Shown: piece by piece, positions 1 to 7,972 of the stretch
Position numbering within the stretch: the first letter of the stretch is position 1
How the letters are laid out: every line of letters begins with the position of its first letter
Origin: Nocardia miyunensis NBRC 108239
GTDB taxonomy: Bacteria > Actinomycetota > Actinomycetes > Mycobacteriales > Mycobacteriaceae
Assembly (NCBI RefSeq): GCF_001613065.1
Contig: NZ_BDBQ01000116.1
Span: 1-42,312 of the forward strand
DNA: 42,312 nucleotides
Direction: 5' to 3'
The notes under the pieces: generated by a model
Told to the model about the DNA's origin: nothing
Database searches by the model: none
Seen by the model: the letters and a program-made list of their open reading frames with translations, nothing else
Made by a program: the position numbers and the translations under genes

Positions 1-147
1 CGACGCGCGCAGGAACCGCCGCGCCAACGTTCCGCGGAACCCCAGCCGCAGCGCCGCGCCCGAGGAACCGAGCACGGCGACGTCCCGCCGCACCCGCGCC
101 CGAACGTCCGCTACCGCGAACGCGATTCGGGCCGAATCGAACACTGA
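1..147 (+). CDS. C-terminal end of a DUF6542-like protein (partial)
   Basis: An open frame enters from the left edge and stops with TGA at 145-147. The visible 48 residues are rich in Arg, Pro, Gln and Glu and end in DSGRIEH. Third codon positions are mostly G or C, which supports real coding. In M. tuberculosis the gene convergent with ispH is Rv1111c, a DUF6542 membrane protein with a charged low-complexity tail, and the position and composition here match that. The identification rests on synteny and composition only, since the conserved domain lies outside the window. Confidence 0.45.
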   Translation, partial: RRAQEPPRQRSAEPQPQRRARGTEHGDVPPHPRPNVRYRERDSGRIEH

Positions 148-440
148 GTCGTCAATCCTGACCGCTCGATTTCGGCGACCACCGCCCAGTTCGATTTCCG
201 GCCACGAGCCAACTTCCCCGGCTGCGAGTCTTTCGGACGCGCACCACCCTCGACCGATGGCCGTGCCGTGTCCGGCGACTGCTACCGCGCCGTGCTCGGC
301 CACGCATTCACCTCGCCGACCGCAGCCCTTCGCGACCGACGGCTCTCGCCAGGGCACGATGCGTACAGCCCGCGGTCGTCCGGCGGGCAAACCTTCGCAG
401 AAACCTCGCCAACACGCCGATCGTGCGCGGCGGAAACCGC
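148..440. other. Noncoding stretch between convergent genes
   Basis: About 290 bp lie between the partial gene at the left edge and the ispH stop codon. I see no convincing coding frame, strong hairpin or repeat in it. It presumably holds the 3' untranslated ends of two convergent transcripts. Confidence 0.4.
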
Positions 441-1445
441 CTACTGACGCGCGGCGCGCAACTCGCGGGGCAGGGAGAACACCAGGGTCTCGTTCGCGGT
501 GGTGACCGGCTGGACGTCGGCGTAGCCGTATTCGGCCAGCAGATCGAGCACGCCGCGCACCAGGATCTCCGGGACCGAGGCTCCCGAGGTAACGCCGACC
601 GTGCGCACGCCCTCGAACCAGGCCGGGTCCACCTCGCGCGCGAAATCGACCAGATGGGACGCGCGCGCACCCGCATTGAGGGCGACCTCGACCAGACGCT
701 TGGAATTGGAGGAGTTGCGCGAGCCGACCACGATCACCAGATCGCATTCGGGCGCCATCGCCTTCACCGCGATCTGCCGGTTCTGGGTCGCGTAGCAGAT
801 GTCGTCGCTGGGCGGATCCTGCAGCTTCGGGAAACGCTGGCGCAGCCGCTGGACGGTCTCCATGGTCTCGTCGACCGACAGGGTGGTCTGGGAGAGCCAG
901 ATCACCTTCTCCTCGTCGCGCACGTGCACGCCGTCGACCGCGTCGGGACCGTCGACGAGCTGGACGTGATCGGGCGCCTCGCCCGCGGTGCCCTCGACCT
1001 CCTCGTGCCCCTCGTGGCCGATCAGCAGGATGTCGAAATCGTCGCGGGCGAACCGCTTGGCCTCCTGGTGCACCTTGGTGACCAGCGGGCAGGTGGCGTC
1101 GATGGTGTGCAGGCTGCGAGCGGCGGCGGCCTCGTGCACCATCGGCGACACGCCGTGCGCGGAGAAGACCACCACCGCGCCCTCGGGCACCTCGGCGGTC
1201 TCGTCGACGAAGACCACACCGCGCTCGCGCAGTGTCTCCACCACGTGCCTGTTGTGCACGATCTCCTTGCGCACGTAGATCGGCGCACCGTGCTTGTCGA
1301 GGGCGCGCTCGACGGTCTCCACCGCACGATCCACACCGGCGCAGTAGCCGCGTGGCTCGGCGAGCAGGACACGCTTGGCGGCACCGGCCGCGCTCGAACC
1401 CGCGGACCGGGCGATTCCGACATTCAAGGGGATTGCCGAGGACAT
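441..1445 (-). CDS. ispH: 4-hydroxy-3-methylbut-2-enyl diphosphate reductase
   Basis: IspH (LytB) catalyses the last step of the MEP pathway, reducing HMBPP to IPP and DMAPP with a [4Fe-4S] cluster in the cytosol. The three cluster cysteines are visible in the family contexts RGYCAGVDRA, DATCPLVTKVH and DDICYATQNRQ, and the GSRNSSNSKRL segment near the C-terminus is typical. The product is about 334 residues, normal for actinobacteria. I chose the ATG at 1445 (MSSAIPLN) over one eight codons upstream because TAAGGT lies 7 nt before it, consistent with a leaderless or very short leader, and GGGGAG also precedes it. It is divergent from the lipid-droplet gene. M. tuberculosis has the same arrangement (Rv1110/Rv1109c). 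Confidence 0.96.
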   Translation of the reverse strand: MSSAIPLNVGIARSAGSSAAGAAKRVLLAEPRGYCAGVDRAVETVERALDKHGAPIYVRKEIVHNRHVVETLRERGVVFVDETAEVPEGAVVVFSAHGVSPMVHEAAAARSLHTIDATCPLVTKVHQEAKRFARDDFDILLIGHEGHEEVEGTAGEAPDHVQLVDGPDAVDGVHVRDEEKVIWLSQTTLSVDETMETVQRLRQRFPKLQDPPSDDICYATQNRQIAVKAMAPECDLVIVVGSRNSSNSKRLVEVALNAGARASHLVDFAREVDPAWFEGVRTVGVTSGASVPEILVRGVLDLLAEYGYADVQPVTTANETLVFSLPRELRAARQ

Positions 1446-1452
1446 GCTCCCC

Positions 1453-1458
1453 ACCTTA
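1453..1458 (-). promoter_or_regulatory. Candidate -10 element of ispH
   Basis: TAAGGT on the minus strand sits 7 nt upstream of the chosen ATG, the spacing expected for a leaderless or near-leaderless actinobacterial transcript. Confidence 0.45.
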
Positions 1459-1647
1459 CGTGCGCGCACAGGGCGACACGCGCGCGGTCACACCCGGTAT
1501 CGTGGGATGACGGGCGTGGCGAATTGTGAGTCCCCTCACCCGCTCCCCGCCGCGGCCCGACGACATGACGACGAACCACTGCGACGAGAAATGGCGCGCA
1601 TGGATCCCCTCCTTTGCTTCACACGGCGAATCGGGCAGGCTAGGACT

Positions 1648-2283
1648 ATGTTTCGACCGCCGTTCTTCGCCCGTGTCGCCGCCGGGGCCGCCGTCTACGC
1701 CCTGGAGGAAGCCCGCCGGCTGCCGACGACCGCGATGCATCTGCCGATCACCGCGATCAGCCAGTTGTTGCAGACCACCATGCACGCCCAGCAGTTCGTG
1801 ACCAGTCTCGCGCTCAAGGGTGACGCTGTGTTCGATCAGCTGACCAATCGTCCGGAGGAGCAGCCCGCCTGGGCCACCTTCGACGAGGACGACGACGATC
1901 CCGCCCCGGCCTTCACCGGCGTTCGCGAGGCCGCGCTGAGCCGCTTCGACCTGTATGCCGCGCCCGAGTCCGCCGCGGAGCCCGCGCCCGTCGTGCCCGC
2001 CCCGGCCGAGGAGGCCGCCGCGACGGACCCAACGCAGGCCGAAACACCCACCGCGACAACGTCTTCCAGCAACAGGCAGGCCTCCTCCGACGAGGTCGTC
2101 GAGCCGGAGGTCGCGAGTCGCTACGACTACCTGAACATGACGCTGGCCCAGTTGCGCGCCCGCCTGCGGATGCTCAGCGTCGAGGAGCTGTCCGCGCTGC
2201 TCGAGTACGAGCGCCTGACCCGCGACCGCGCGGCCTTCGTGACGATGCTCACCAACCGGATCGCCACCGTGCAGGCGAAGTGA
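1648..2283 (+). CDS. Lipid droplet-associated protein (Rv1109c-like)
   Basis: This 211-residue protein resembles the family annotated as lipid droplet-associated protein beside ispH in Mycobacterium, Rhodococcus and Nocardia. The N-terminal 60 residues are amphipathic (FRPPFFARVAAGAAVYALEE, then LPTTAMHLPITAISQLL), as expected for droplet surface binding. Residues around 70-150 are acidic and Ala/Pro/Thr-rich low complexity. The C-terminal 60 residues, from YDYLNMTLAQLRARL, form a helical domain resembling the end of many actinobacterial surface-binding proteins. I chose ATG 1648 because the family begins MFRPPF; the open frame extends further upstream without a credible start. Divergent from ispH. 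A role in triacylglycerol storage is inferred from the family. Confidence 0.8.
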   Translation: MFRPPFFARVAAGAAVYALEEARRLPTTAMHLPITAISQLLQTTMHAQQFVTSLALKGDAVFDQLTNRPEEQPAWATFDEDDDDPAPAFTGVREAALSRFDLYAAPESAAEPAPVVPAPAEEAAATDPTQAETPTATTSSSNRQASSDEVVEPEVASRYDYLNMTLAQLRARLRMLSVEELSALLEYERLTRDRAAFVTMLTNRIATVQAK

Positions 2284-2410
2284 CCGAACTCACCCGCGAC
2301 ACCCACGCACACACGACCGCCGGCCACCGCCGAGCCGAGCATCGGCACGCGGCGATGATCGAGCGCGGGCCCGACGGCGGTCGAGCCCCGAATATCGGTG
2401 AGGCGCAACG

Positions 2411-3736
2411 GTGACCGATCCCGGTACACACACCCCCGCCGATGCGGCGGCCTCCGGCGGGCAGGGTGCTTCGGGTTCGGCCCGGCCCTCGAACTCGGCC
2501 GAGAACCCTTGGCCGGTGCGCAGTATCGCGCTGAAGGTCGCACAGTGGATCGACCGGCTCGGCAGCGTCTGGGTGGAGGGTCAGATCACCCAGATGAACC
2601 TTCGCCCGGGGACCCGCACGGCCTTTCTGGTGCTGCGCGATCCGGCCGCGGACATGTCCCTGTCGGTGACGTGTGATCCCGCGCTGCTGCGCAATTCGGC
2701 AATTCCGCTACAGGAGGGCAGCCGCGTCGTCGTCTACGGCAAGCTGTCCTATTTCACCGGCCGCGGCACATTGTCGTTGCGTATCACCGAGATCCGGCCC
2801 GTCGGCATCGGCGAACTGCTGGCCCGCATCGAGCGGCTCAAGGCACTGCTGTCCGCCGAGGGCTTGTTCGACCCACGACTCAAACGGCCGATTCCGTTCC
2901 TGCCCGGGACGATCGGCCTGATCACCGGACGCGCCAGCGCCGCCGAACACGACGTGCTGACCGTTGCCCGGAATCGCTGGCCCGCAGTACGTTTCGAGAT
3001 CCGCAATACCGCGGTCCAGGGACCGACGGCGGTCCCGCAGATCCTGGACGCCTTGGCCGAGCTGGATCGCGATCCGGACGTCGCTGTGATCGTGCTCGCC
3101 CGGGGCGGCGGCAGCGTCGAGGATCTGCTGCCCTTCTCCGATGAAACCCTGTGCCGCGCAATCGTTTCCGCGACGACGCCGATCGTCAGCGCGATCGGGC
3201 ACGAGCCGGACAATCCGCTCTCGGACTACGTCGCGGATCTGCGCGCGGCCACACCCACCGACGCCGCCAAACGCATCGTCCCCGACGCCGCCGCGGAACT
3301 GGCGATGATCCGGGAGTGGCGGGAGCGCTCGGCCGCGGCCCTGCGCGGCTGGGTGCAGCGCGAACTGCGCGCCCTGGACCAGCTGCGCTCGCGTCCGGTA
3401 CTGGCCGATCCGCTGCGTCAGCTCGACCAGCGCTACGAGGAGGCCGAGCGGTTGCGCACCGCGGCCCGCCGCGCGGTCGAGCACACCCTCACCGCCGAGT
3501 CCACCGCGACCCGGCATCTGCGCGACAAACTCACGGCCGTCGGCCCGGCCGCCACCCTCGCCCGCGGATATGCTGTGGTGCAACGCGTTTCAGGTAAGGA
3601 ACGGCACGTCATCCACGAGGTGGCCGATTCGCCGCCGGGCACCCAGTTGCGCATCCGGGTCGCCGACGGCGCGATCAGCGCGGCGGCACTGGCCAGTCAG
3701 ACCATCACGAAGGAGCCCCGTCATGACCGAGAGTGA
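2411..3736 (+). CDS. xseA: Exodeoxyribonuclease VII large subunit
   Basis: XseA is the catalytic subunit of exonuclease VII, which degrades single-stranded DNA to oligonucleotides in mismatch repair and damage processing. The 441-residue product has an N-terminal OB-fold (about residues 35-130, WPVRSIALKVAQWIDRLGSVWVEGQI) and the exonuclease VII domain with GTIGLITGRASAAEHDV, GGGSVEDLLPFSDE and AIGHEPDNPLSDYVADLRAATPTDAA, the family's conserved core. A long coiled-coil-prone region follows and ends in LARGYAVV. The GTG start has GAGG seven bases upstream. Its last 14 bases overlap xseB, so the two are almost certainly co-transcribed and translationally coupled. Confidence 0.96.
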   Translation: MTDPGTHTPADAAASGGQGASGSARPSNSAENPWPVRSIALKVAQWIDRLGSVWVEGQITQMNLRPGTRTAFLVLRDPAADMSLSVTCDPALLRNSAIPLQEGSRVVVYGKLSYFTGRGTLSLRITEIRPVGIGELLARIERLKALLSAEGLFDPRLKRPIPFLPGTIGLITGRASAAEHDVLTVARNRWPAVRFEIRNTAVQGPTAVPQILDALAELDRDPDVAVIVLARGGGSVEDLLPFSDETLCRAIVSATTPIVSAIGHEPDNPLSDYVADLRAATPTDAAKRIVPDAAAELAMIREWRERSAAALRGWVQRELRALDQLRSRPVLADPLRQLDQRYEEAERLRTAARRAVEHTLTAESTATRHLRDKLTAVGPAATLARGYAVVQRVSGKERHVIHEVADSPPGTQLRIRVADGAISAAALASQTITKEPRHDRE

Positions 3737-3950
3737 CCTCGCCGAGATCGCGGGTTTCGGCTACGAGCGCGCCCGCGACGAACTGGTCAACGTGGTGAAG
3801 ATGCTCGAGCAGGGCGGTATGGACCTGGACGATTCGCTGGCCCTGTGGGAGCGCGGCGAGGCCCTCGCCACGCGCTGTGAGGAGCATCTGGCCGGTGCCC
3901 GCAAACGGGTCGAGGACGCGCTGTCCCGCCGCGAGCCCGAGACGGAATAG
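3723..3950 (+). CDS. xseB: Exodeoxyribonuclease VII small subunit
   Basis: XseB binds the coiled-coil arms of XseA to form active exonuclease VII. The 75-residue protein has the family pattern GYERARDELVNVVKMLEQGG, LDDSLALWERGEALA and CEEHLAGARKRVEDAL, predicted as two helices. ATG 3723 lies inside the end of xseA; AAGGAGCCCC directly upstream, within xseA, is the ribosome binding site. Size is typical of the family (70-85 aa). Confidence 0.95.
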   Translation: MTESDLAEIAGFGYERARDELVNVVKMLEQGGMDLDDSLALWERGEALATRCEEHLAGARKRVEDALSRREPETE

Positions 3951-4027
3951 GGCCTTCCGGACGGAACGCTCGGCGCGGATACGAACACCTCCGAGTGCAG
4001 AACGTCACTCTCGAATTCGAAAATGCC

Positions 4028-4051
4028 ACTTGCACAACGTGCTCGAAGTGG
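4028..4051 (+). promoter_or_regulatory. Imperfect inverted repeat upstream of the thioesterase gene
   Basis: CACTT and GCAC are mirrored by GTGC and AAGTG around a short AAC centre, with a 3-nt insertion (TCG) in the right half. It lies about 60 bp upstream of the start codon in the otherwise unexplained xseB-thioesterase gap. It could be an operator or a weak xseB terminator; there is no independent support. Confidence 0.3.
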
Positions 4052-4109
4052 GGTTCTCTGAAAGGATGCCGAGCGGCGCCACCCGCTCCGCCGAGCAGGA
4101 GGAGATGCC

Positions 4110-4883
4110 GTGACCACCGTCGACAGCCAGTTGGACAGACGTCGGCACATCCTGCTCGAGCTGGGTTTCGCCACCCGGCGCGTCGGCGACGAGTTGCACG
4201 GCTCGGCGACGATCACCCCGCAGATGCACGTCCCGGGCACCACCCACCTGCGCACCTCCGTCCTGGCCATCTGGCTGGACACCATGGGCGGGCTGCTGGC
4301 CTCGCTGGTCCTGCACCCGCGCGTGCCGGTGACGCTGGAACTGGACGTCAACCTGTTCCGGCCCCCGCCGGGCACCGGTGAGGTGCGCGCGGTCGGCCGG
4401 ACCGTCAAGGCGGGCCGCTCGGTCTTCGTCGCGGAGATCGAGTTCACCGTCGACGACGTGCCGATCGGCTTCGGCGCGACTTCCTTCATGGCCTCGCCGA
4501 ATCCGGACGTCCAACTGCCGCGCAGGCTCAGCATCGACATGCCTCCCAGCGGCACGCGACTCGCCGTCCCGTTGGCCGAGCGGGCCCGCTGCGAACGCCG
4601 CGGTCCGGGCGTCGCGGTACTCCCCCGCACCGAGGACGGGCTCAATGCCGCGGGCACCGTCAACGGCGGGCTGATCGCCCTTGCCGCGGAGGAGGCGGCA
4701 TTGTCCCTCGGTCCTTCGAACGGGCTGAGTTTCCTCGGCCTGCGCTATCTGCAGGCCGCGCGGGTCGGCCCGGTGGTGGCCACCGCGACCGCGCAGCACG
4801 GGCTGGGCCGGGTGGAACTGCGCGACTCCGGCAACGACAACCGGATCACCACCCTCGCCACCATCAGGACGTTCGACCGCTAG
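4110..4883 (+). CDS. Acyl-CoA thioesterase-like double-hotdog protein (PaaI-related)
   Basis: The 257-residue protein appears to contain two hotdog folds. The first (about 20-135) includes VPGTTHLRTSVLAIWLDTMGGLLASL, where the acidic residue and Gly-rich helix resemble the PaaI-type active helix. It is followed by a beta region ending GFGATSFMA. The second (about 160-255) contains GTVNGGLIALAAEEAALSLG. Such proteins usually hydrolyse acyl-CoA thioesters, but the substrate cannot be read from sequence. GTG 4110 is preceded by GCAGGAGGAG, a strong ribosome binding site. In mycobacteria this place after xseB is held by a 3-beta-hydroxysteroid dehydrogenase, so this gene is a local difference. 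Confidence 0.75.
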   Translation: MTTVDSQLDRRRHILLELGFATRRVGDELHGSATITPQMHVPGTTHLRTSVLAIWLDTMGGLLASLVLHPRVPVTLELDVNLFRPPPGTGEVRAVGRTVKAGRSVFVAEIEFTVDDVPIGFGATSFMASPNPDVQLPRRLSIDMPPSGTRLAVPLAERARCERRGPGVAVLPRTEDGLNAAGTVNGGLIALAAEEAALSLGPSNGLSFLGLRYLQAARVGPVVATATAQHGLGRVELRDSGNDNRITTLATIRTFDR

Positions 4884-4892
4884 CCCACCGGC

Positions 4893-5771
4893 TCACCTCA
4901 GCAGCCCGACGAGCCGGTCGTGCACGATCCGCCACAGGCCCGGCGCGAGATCCGCGTCGGCGAGCATCTCCATCGTGCAGATCACCTGCAACGACCGAAT
5001 ACGTTCCGCCAGAGCCGGTTCGGCGGGATCGATGCCCGCGCCGCGGAGGAATTCGGGCCAGGATCGGGCCAGCGCCGCACGGCCCGCGAAGCCGACCGAC
5101 CAGGCCCAGCGCGCCGGGTCGTACAGCGGATCCGCGACGCGTACCGATTCGAAATCCAGCAGCCCGGTGATCGCCCCGTCCTCGACGAGGATGTTCACCG
5201 GCGCGTAGTCGCCGTGCGCCAGAACCGCTGGGCGGCCGTCGAACAGCGCGGGCAGATCCACCAGCACCTGCTCCAGCGCGGCGCTCTGCGCCCCCGACAG
5301 CGCGGGAGCCAGGCATTCGGCCCAGGCGTCGGCGCGGGCGGCCAGATATCGGGGCCGGGCCCACATATCGTCGAGTTCCACATCCACACAGGGCAATTCG
5401 GAGAAATCGGCGAGCATCGCGCCCATGGCCCGGGCCAGCGCCGGGAAATGCGGTCCGTCCATTGCGGTTTCGGCGCTCGGCGCACCGGGCAACATATCGA
5501 ACGCGATCCAGGGCGGTTGTGCGGCGATATCGGCCGCGCGAATGCCCGGAATGGCAATTCCCTTGGCGGCGGCGGGATCTCGCAACGCGTTCATGATCCG
5601 CATCCGGCGGTCGGCCTCACCGCCTCGCCGATATCGCTGCACGACGACGCCGGAGCCGTCGGCGACGGTCACCAGACTGGTGTTGTCACCGACTCCCCAT
5701 TCGGCATGCGTCGCCTCCATGATCGGCCGATCCAGTACCCGCTCGAGCCAAGCCAAGTCCGCGCGATCCAC
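4893..5771 (-). CDS. Aminoglycoside phosphotransferase-fold kinase
   Basis: This 292-residue protein belongs to the APH/choline kinase family. It has the catalytic loop HGDYAPVNIL, with catalytic Asp and metal-binding Asn, and the following metal-binding LLDFESV segment. The N-lobe strand is GVVVQRYRRGG, with Arg rather than Lys. Such family members phosphorylate small hydroxylated molecules; the substrate is unknown, and there is no reason to call it a resistance enzyme. GTG 5771 is preceded by TAACGT with 7 nt between, suggesting leaderless transcription. It converges on the thioesterase gene with a 9 bp gap. Confidence 0.8.
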   Translation of the reverse strand: MDRADLAWLERVLDRPIMEATHAEWGVGDNTSLVTVADGSGVVVQRYRRGGEADRRMRIMNALRDPAAAKGIAIPGIRAADIAAQPPWIAFDMLPGAPSAETAMDGPHFPALARAMGAMLADFSELPCVDVELDDMWARPRYLAARADAWAECLAPALSGAQSAALEQVLVDLPALFDGRPAVLAHGDYAPVNILVEDGAITGLLDFESVRVADPLYDPARWAWSVGFAGRAALARSWPEFLRGAGIDPAEPALAERIRSLQVICTMEMLADADLAPGLWRIVHDRLVGLLR

Positions 5772-5778
5772 CCGGCCA

Positions 5779-5784
5779 ACGTTA
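5779..5784 (-). promoter_or_regulatory. Candidate -10 element of the APH-fold kinase gene
   Basis: TAACGT lies 7 nt upstream of the GTG start on the minus strand, leaderless-type spacing. Confidence 0.35.
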
Positions 5785-5867
5785 GCCGAAAAACAGCGAG
5801 AGTCGTTGACGGTTACCCGGATCCGCTCTCACCGAATCCGATCAAGATCACAAATGCGCAGGTCGAA

Positions 5868-6434
5868 TCAGGAACGCAGCGGCTGCGCGGCATCAATCGC
5901 ACCGGCCAGAGTCATATATGCCGACTGGTTGCCCGCACCCTTGATCAGCACCCGGTCGGCGCCGAAATCGGTGATCCACGCGGGTTCGTTGCCCTGGACG
6001 TGGAAGACCGTCCAGGTCCGCTCGCCCACCTTCTGCGTGCCCGAAGGACTGCGCGTCTGCAGAATGTGGTCGGCCAGTGCGGATTCGGACGCGTTGGACT
6101 GGGTCAGTTGCATATACGTGCCCTCCGGCGTGATGTAGCCGACGGTGCTGAGCGTCCCGCCGCCTTCGCCGGTGACGGTGTCGCGGCTGCCGGAGTTGGC
6201 GGTCCACCGGTCCGGCAGGCTCGGCTGCCGGATCGGGAACGGCAGCGTGTGCGCGTCGTCCCGCAGGGCCGAGGTGACGTCGAAGTGCGGAATATTGCCG
6301 GTCGCCGGTTTGCCGGGCGAGAAACTGCACTGCTGGGCGAGGGCCGCGAAAACCACGCAGATCAGCAGCAACGGAATCAACGACCAGAGCAGGTCGCGAT
6401 AGTCGTTGAGGATCCGGGGTTTCTGATTCGCCAC
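5868..6434 (-). CDS. DUF4245 membrane-anchored protein
   Basis: The 188-residue product starts MANQKPRILNDYRDLLWS, followed by one transmembrane helix (about 18-37, LIPLLLICVVFAALAQQC) and an extracytoplasmic domain of about 150 residues containing WTANSGSR, GYITPEGTYMQLTQS and TWTVFHVQG. This matches the DUF4245 family (M. tuberculosis Rv1100), which lies next to glpX in many actinobacteria. The function is unknown. The GTG at 6434 was chosen because it leaves a short cytoplasmic tail before the membrane helix and has GGGGGA upstream; longer frames run into non-coding composition. It is divergent from glpX. Confidence 0.85.
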   Translation of the reverse strand: MANQKPRILNDYRDLLWSLIPLLLICVVFAALAQQCSFSPGKPATGNIPHFDVTSALRDDAHTLPFPIRQPSLPDRWTANSGSRDTVTGEGGGTLSTVGYITPEGTYMQLTQSNASESALADHILQTRSPSGTQKVGERTWTVFHVQGNEPAWITDFGADRVLIKGAGNQSAYMTLAGAIDAAQPLRS

Positions 6435-6663
6435 GTCCCCCAGTATGCCGCGCCGCATTTTCCGCACTTCGTTCCGGAGGGCCTCGCCGACCTGGGCGGC
6501 TCGTCCCCGCACCCGGCGAACGGACGGAAACGAGGCCGACATCACAGCGCGCGGACCAGCATCGAACTCGCGATTACGGAAGTGGAACGGGTGTACCCGA
6601 TCGGATGTTCGGACCGTTCTGCGACAATTCAAGCAGCAGTAAACCAACGAGGAGGCACCGCAG

Positions 6664-7707
6664 ATGACGGCACCCACACCCGCAACCAGCCGCCATGAGG
6701 CCCCGGACCGCAACCTCGCGCTCGAGTTGGTCCGGGTGACCGAGGCCGGTGCGATGGCCGCGGGCCGCTGGGTCGGCCGCGGCGACAAGGAGGGCGGCGA
6801 CGGTGCCGCGGTGGACGCGATGCGCCAGCTCGTGGCCACGGTGTCGATGAGCGGAATCGTCGTGATCGGCGAGGGCGAGAAGGACGAAGCGCCCATGCTG
6901 TACAACGGCGAGGCGGTCGGTGACGGCACCGGCCCCGAGGTCGATTTCGCGGTCGACCCGATCGACGGCACCACCCTGATGTCGAAGGGCTCGCCGGGTG
7001 CGATCGCGGTCCTCGCGGTGGCCGAGCGCGGCGCGATGTTTGACCCGTCGGCCGTGTTCTACATGGAGAAGATCGCCGTCGGTCCGGATGCGGCCGATGT
7101 GATCGATCTGTCCGCGCCGATCGCGGAGAACCTGCGGCGGGTCGCCAAGACCAAGAAGTCCTCGGTCTCGGACCTGACCGTGTGCATCCTGGATCGGCCC
7201 CGGCACGCGCAGCAGATCCAGGAGGTGCGCGACGCGGGTGCGCGGATCCGGCTGATCTCCGACGGTGACGTCGCCGGGGCGATCGCGACCGCGCGTCCCG
7301 ATTCCGGAACCGACATGCTGATCGGCGTCGGCGGCACCCCCGAGGGCATCATCGCGGCGGCCGCCCTGCGCTGCATGGGCGGTGCGCTACAGGGCAGGCT
7401 CGCCCCGAAGGACGACGAGGAGCGCCAGAAGGCACTCGATGCCGGGCACGACCTGGATCGGATCCTGTCCACCGAGGATCTGGTCTCCGGCGAGAACGTG
7501 TTCTTCTGCGCCACCGGCGTCACCGACGGCGACCTGCTGCGCGGCGTGCGCTACTTCTCCGGCGGTGCGTCGACGCAGTCCATCGTGATGCGTTCGAAGT
7601 CGGGGACGGTGCGAATGATCGACGCCTACCACCGGCTGACGAAGCTGCGGGAGTATTCGTCGGTGAACTTCGTGGGCGACGAACACGCTGTCCCCCCTAT
7701 GCCGTAG
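6664..7707 (+). CDS. glpX: Fructose-1,6-bisphosphatase, class II
   Basis: GlpX hydrolyses fructose 1,6-bisphosphate to fructose 6-phosphate in gluconeogenesis. It is the main FBPase of mycobacteria (Rv1099c). The 347-residue protein contains GEGEKDEAPMLYNGE (about 75-90) and the metal-binding DPIDGTTLMSKG (about 99-110) of the Li-sensitive phosphatase fold. GGTPEGIIAAAALRCMGG follows near residue 220. The start ATG is preceded by a strong GAGGAGG site. Together with fumC downstream it represents central carbon metabolism; the two are separated by 265 bp and fumC has its own promoter signal. Confidence 0.97.
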   Translation: MTAPTPATSRHEAPDRNLALELVRVTEAGAMAAGRWVGRGDKEGGDGAAVDAMRQLVATVSMSGIVVIGEGEKDEAPMLYNGEAVGDGTGPEVDFAVDPIDGTTLMSKGSPGAIAVLAVAERGAMFDPSAVFYMEKIAVGPDAADVIDLSAPIAENLRRVAKTKKSSVSDLTVCILDRPRHAQQIQEVRDAGARIRLISDGDVAGAIATARPDSGTDMLIGVGGTPEGIIAAAALRCMGGALQGRLAPKDDEERQKALDAGHDLDRILSTEDLVSGENVFFCATGVTDGDLLRGVRYFSGGASTQSIVMRSKSGTVRMIDAYHRLTKLREYSSVNFVGDEHAVPPMP

Positions 7708-7960
7708 TTTCGGTCTCCGAGCCGCGCCGGAAACTTCGGGGTTGGCGTTACCGGCCTGACTGTTCCAGCGCACAGCGACCCTTCGCCGCTGAGCACGTTC
7801 CGGATCCGGGCTCTGATGCCGGGTCGTTTTCCGGCGCGGCGTGATTGTTGGTCCGGTCCGTGGTGGGCCGCGCCGGACACGTAGGTTAGGCGGGGTATTC
7901 CCCTGCTGACGTGTGCGAAAGACCTCAGGCGTGGCGGACCACTATGAGTTTGCGCGGGCC

Positions 7961-7966
7961 TAGGCT
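7961..7966 (+). promoter_or_regulatory. Candidate -10 element of fumC
   Basis: TAGGCT lies exactly 6 nt upstream of the fumC ATG, so the transcript would begin at or next to the start codon (leaderless). Confidence 0.55.
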
Positions 7967-7972
7967 CGGATT

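Noticed and set aside
423..1529. Long plus-strand frame opposite ispH
   Set aside because: It is a mirror frame of a well-conserved gene in GC-rich DNA. Its product has no family features and is rich in His, Asp and Gly.
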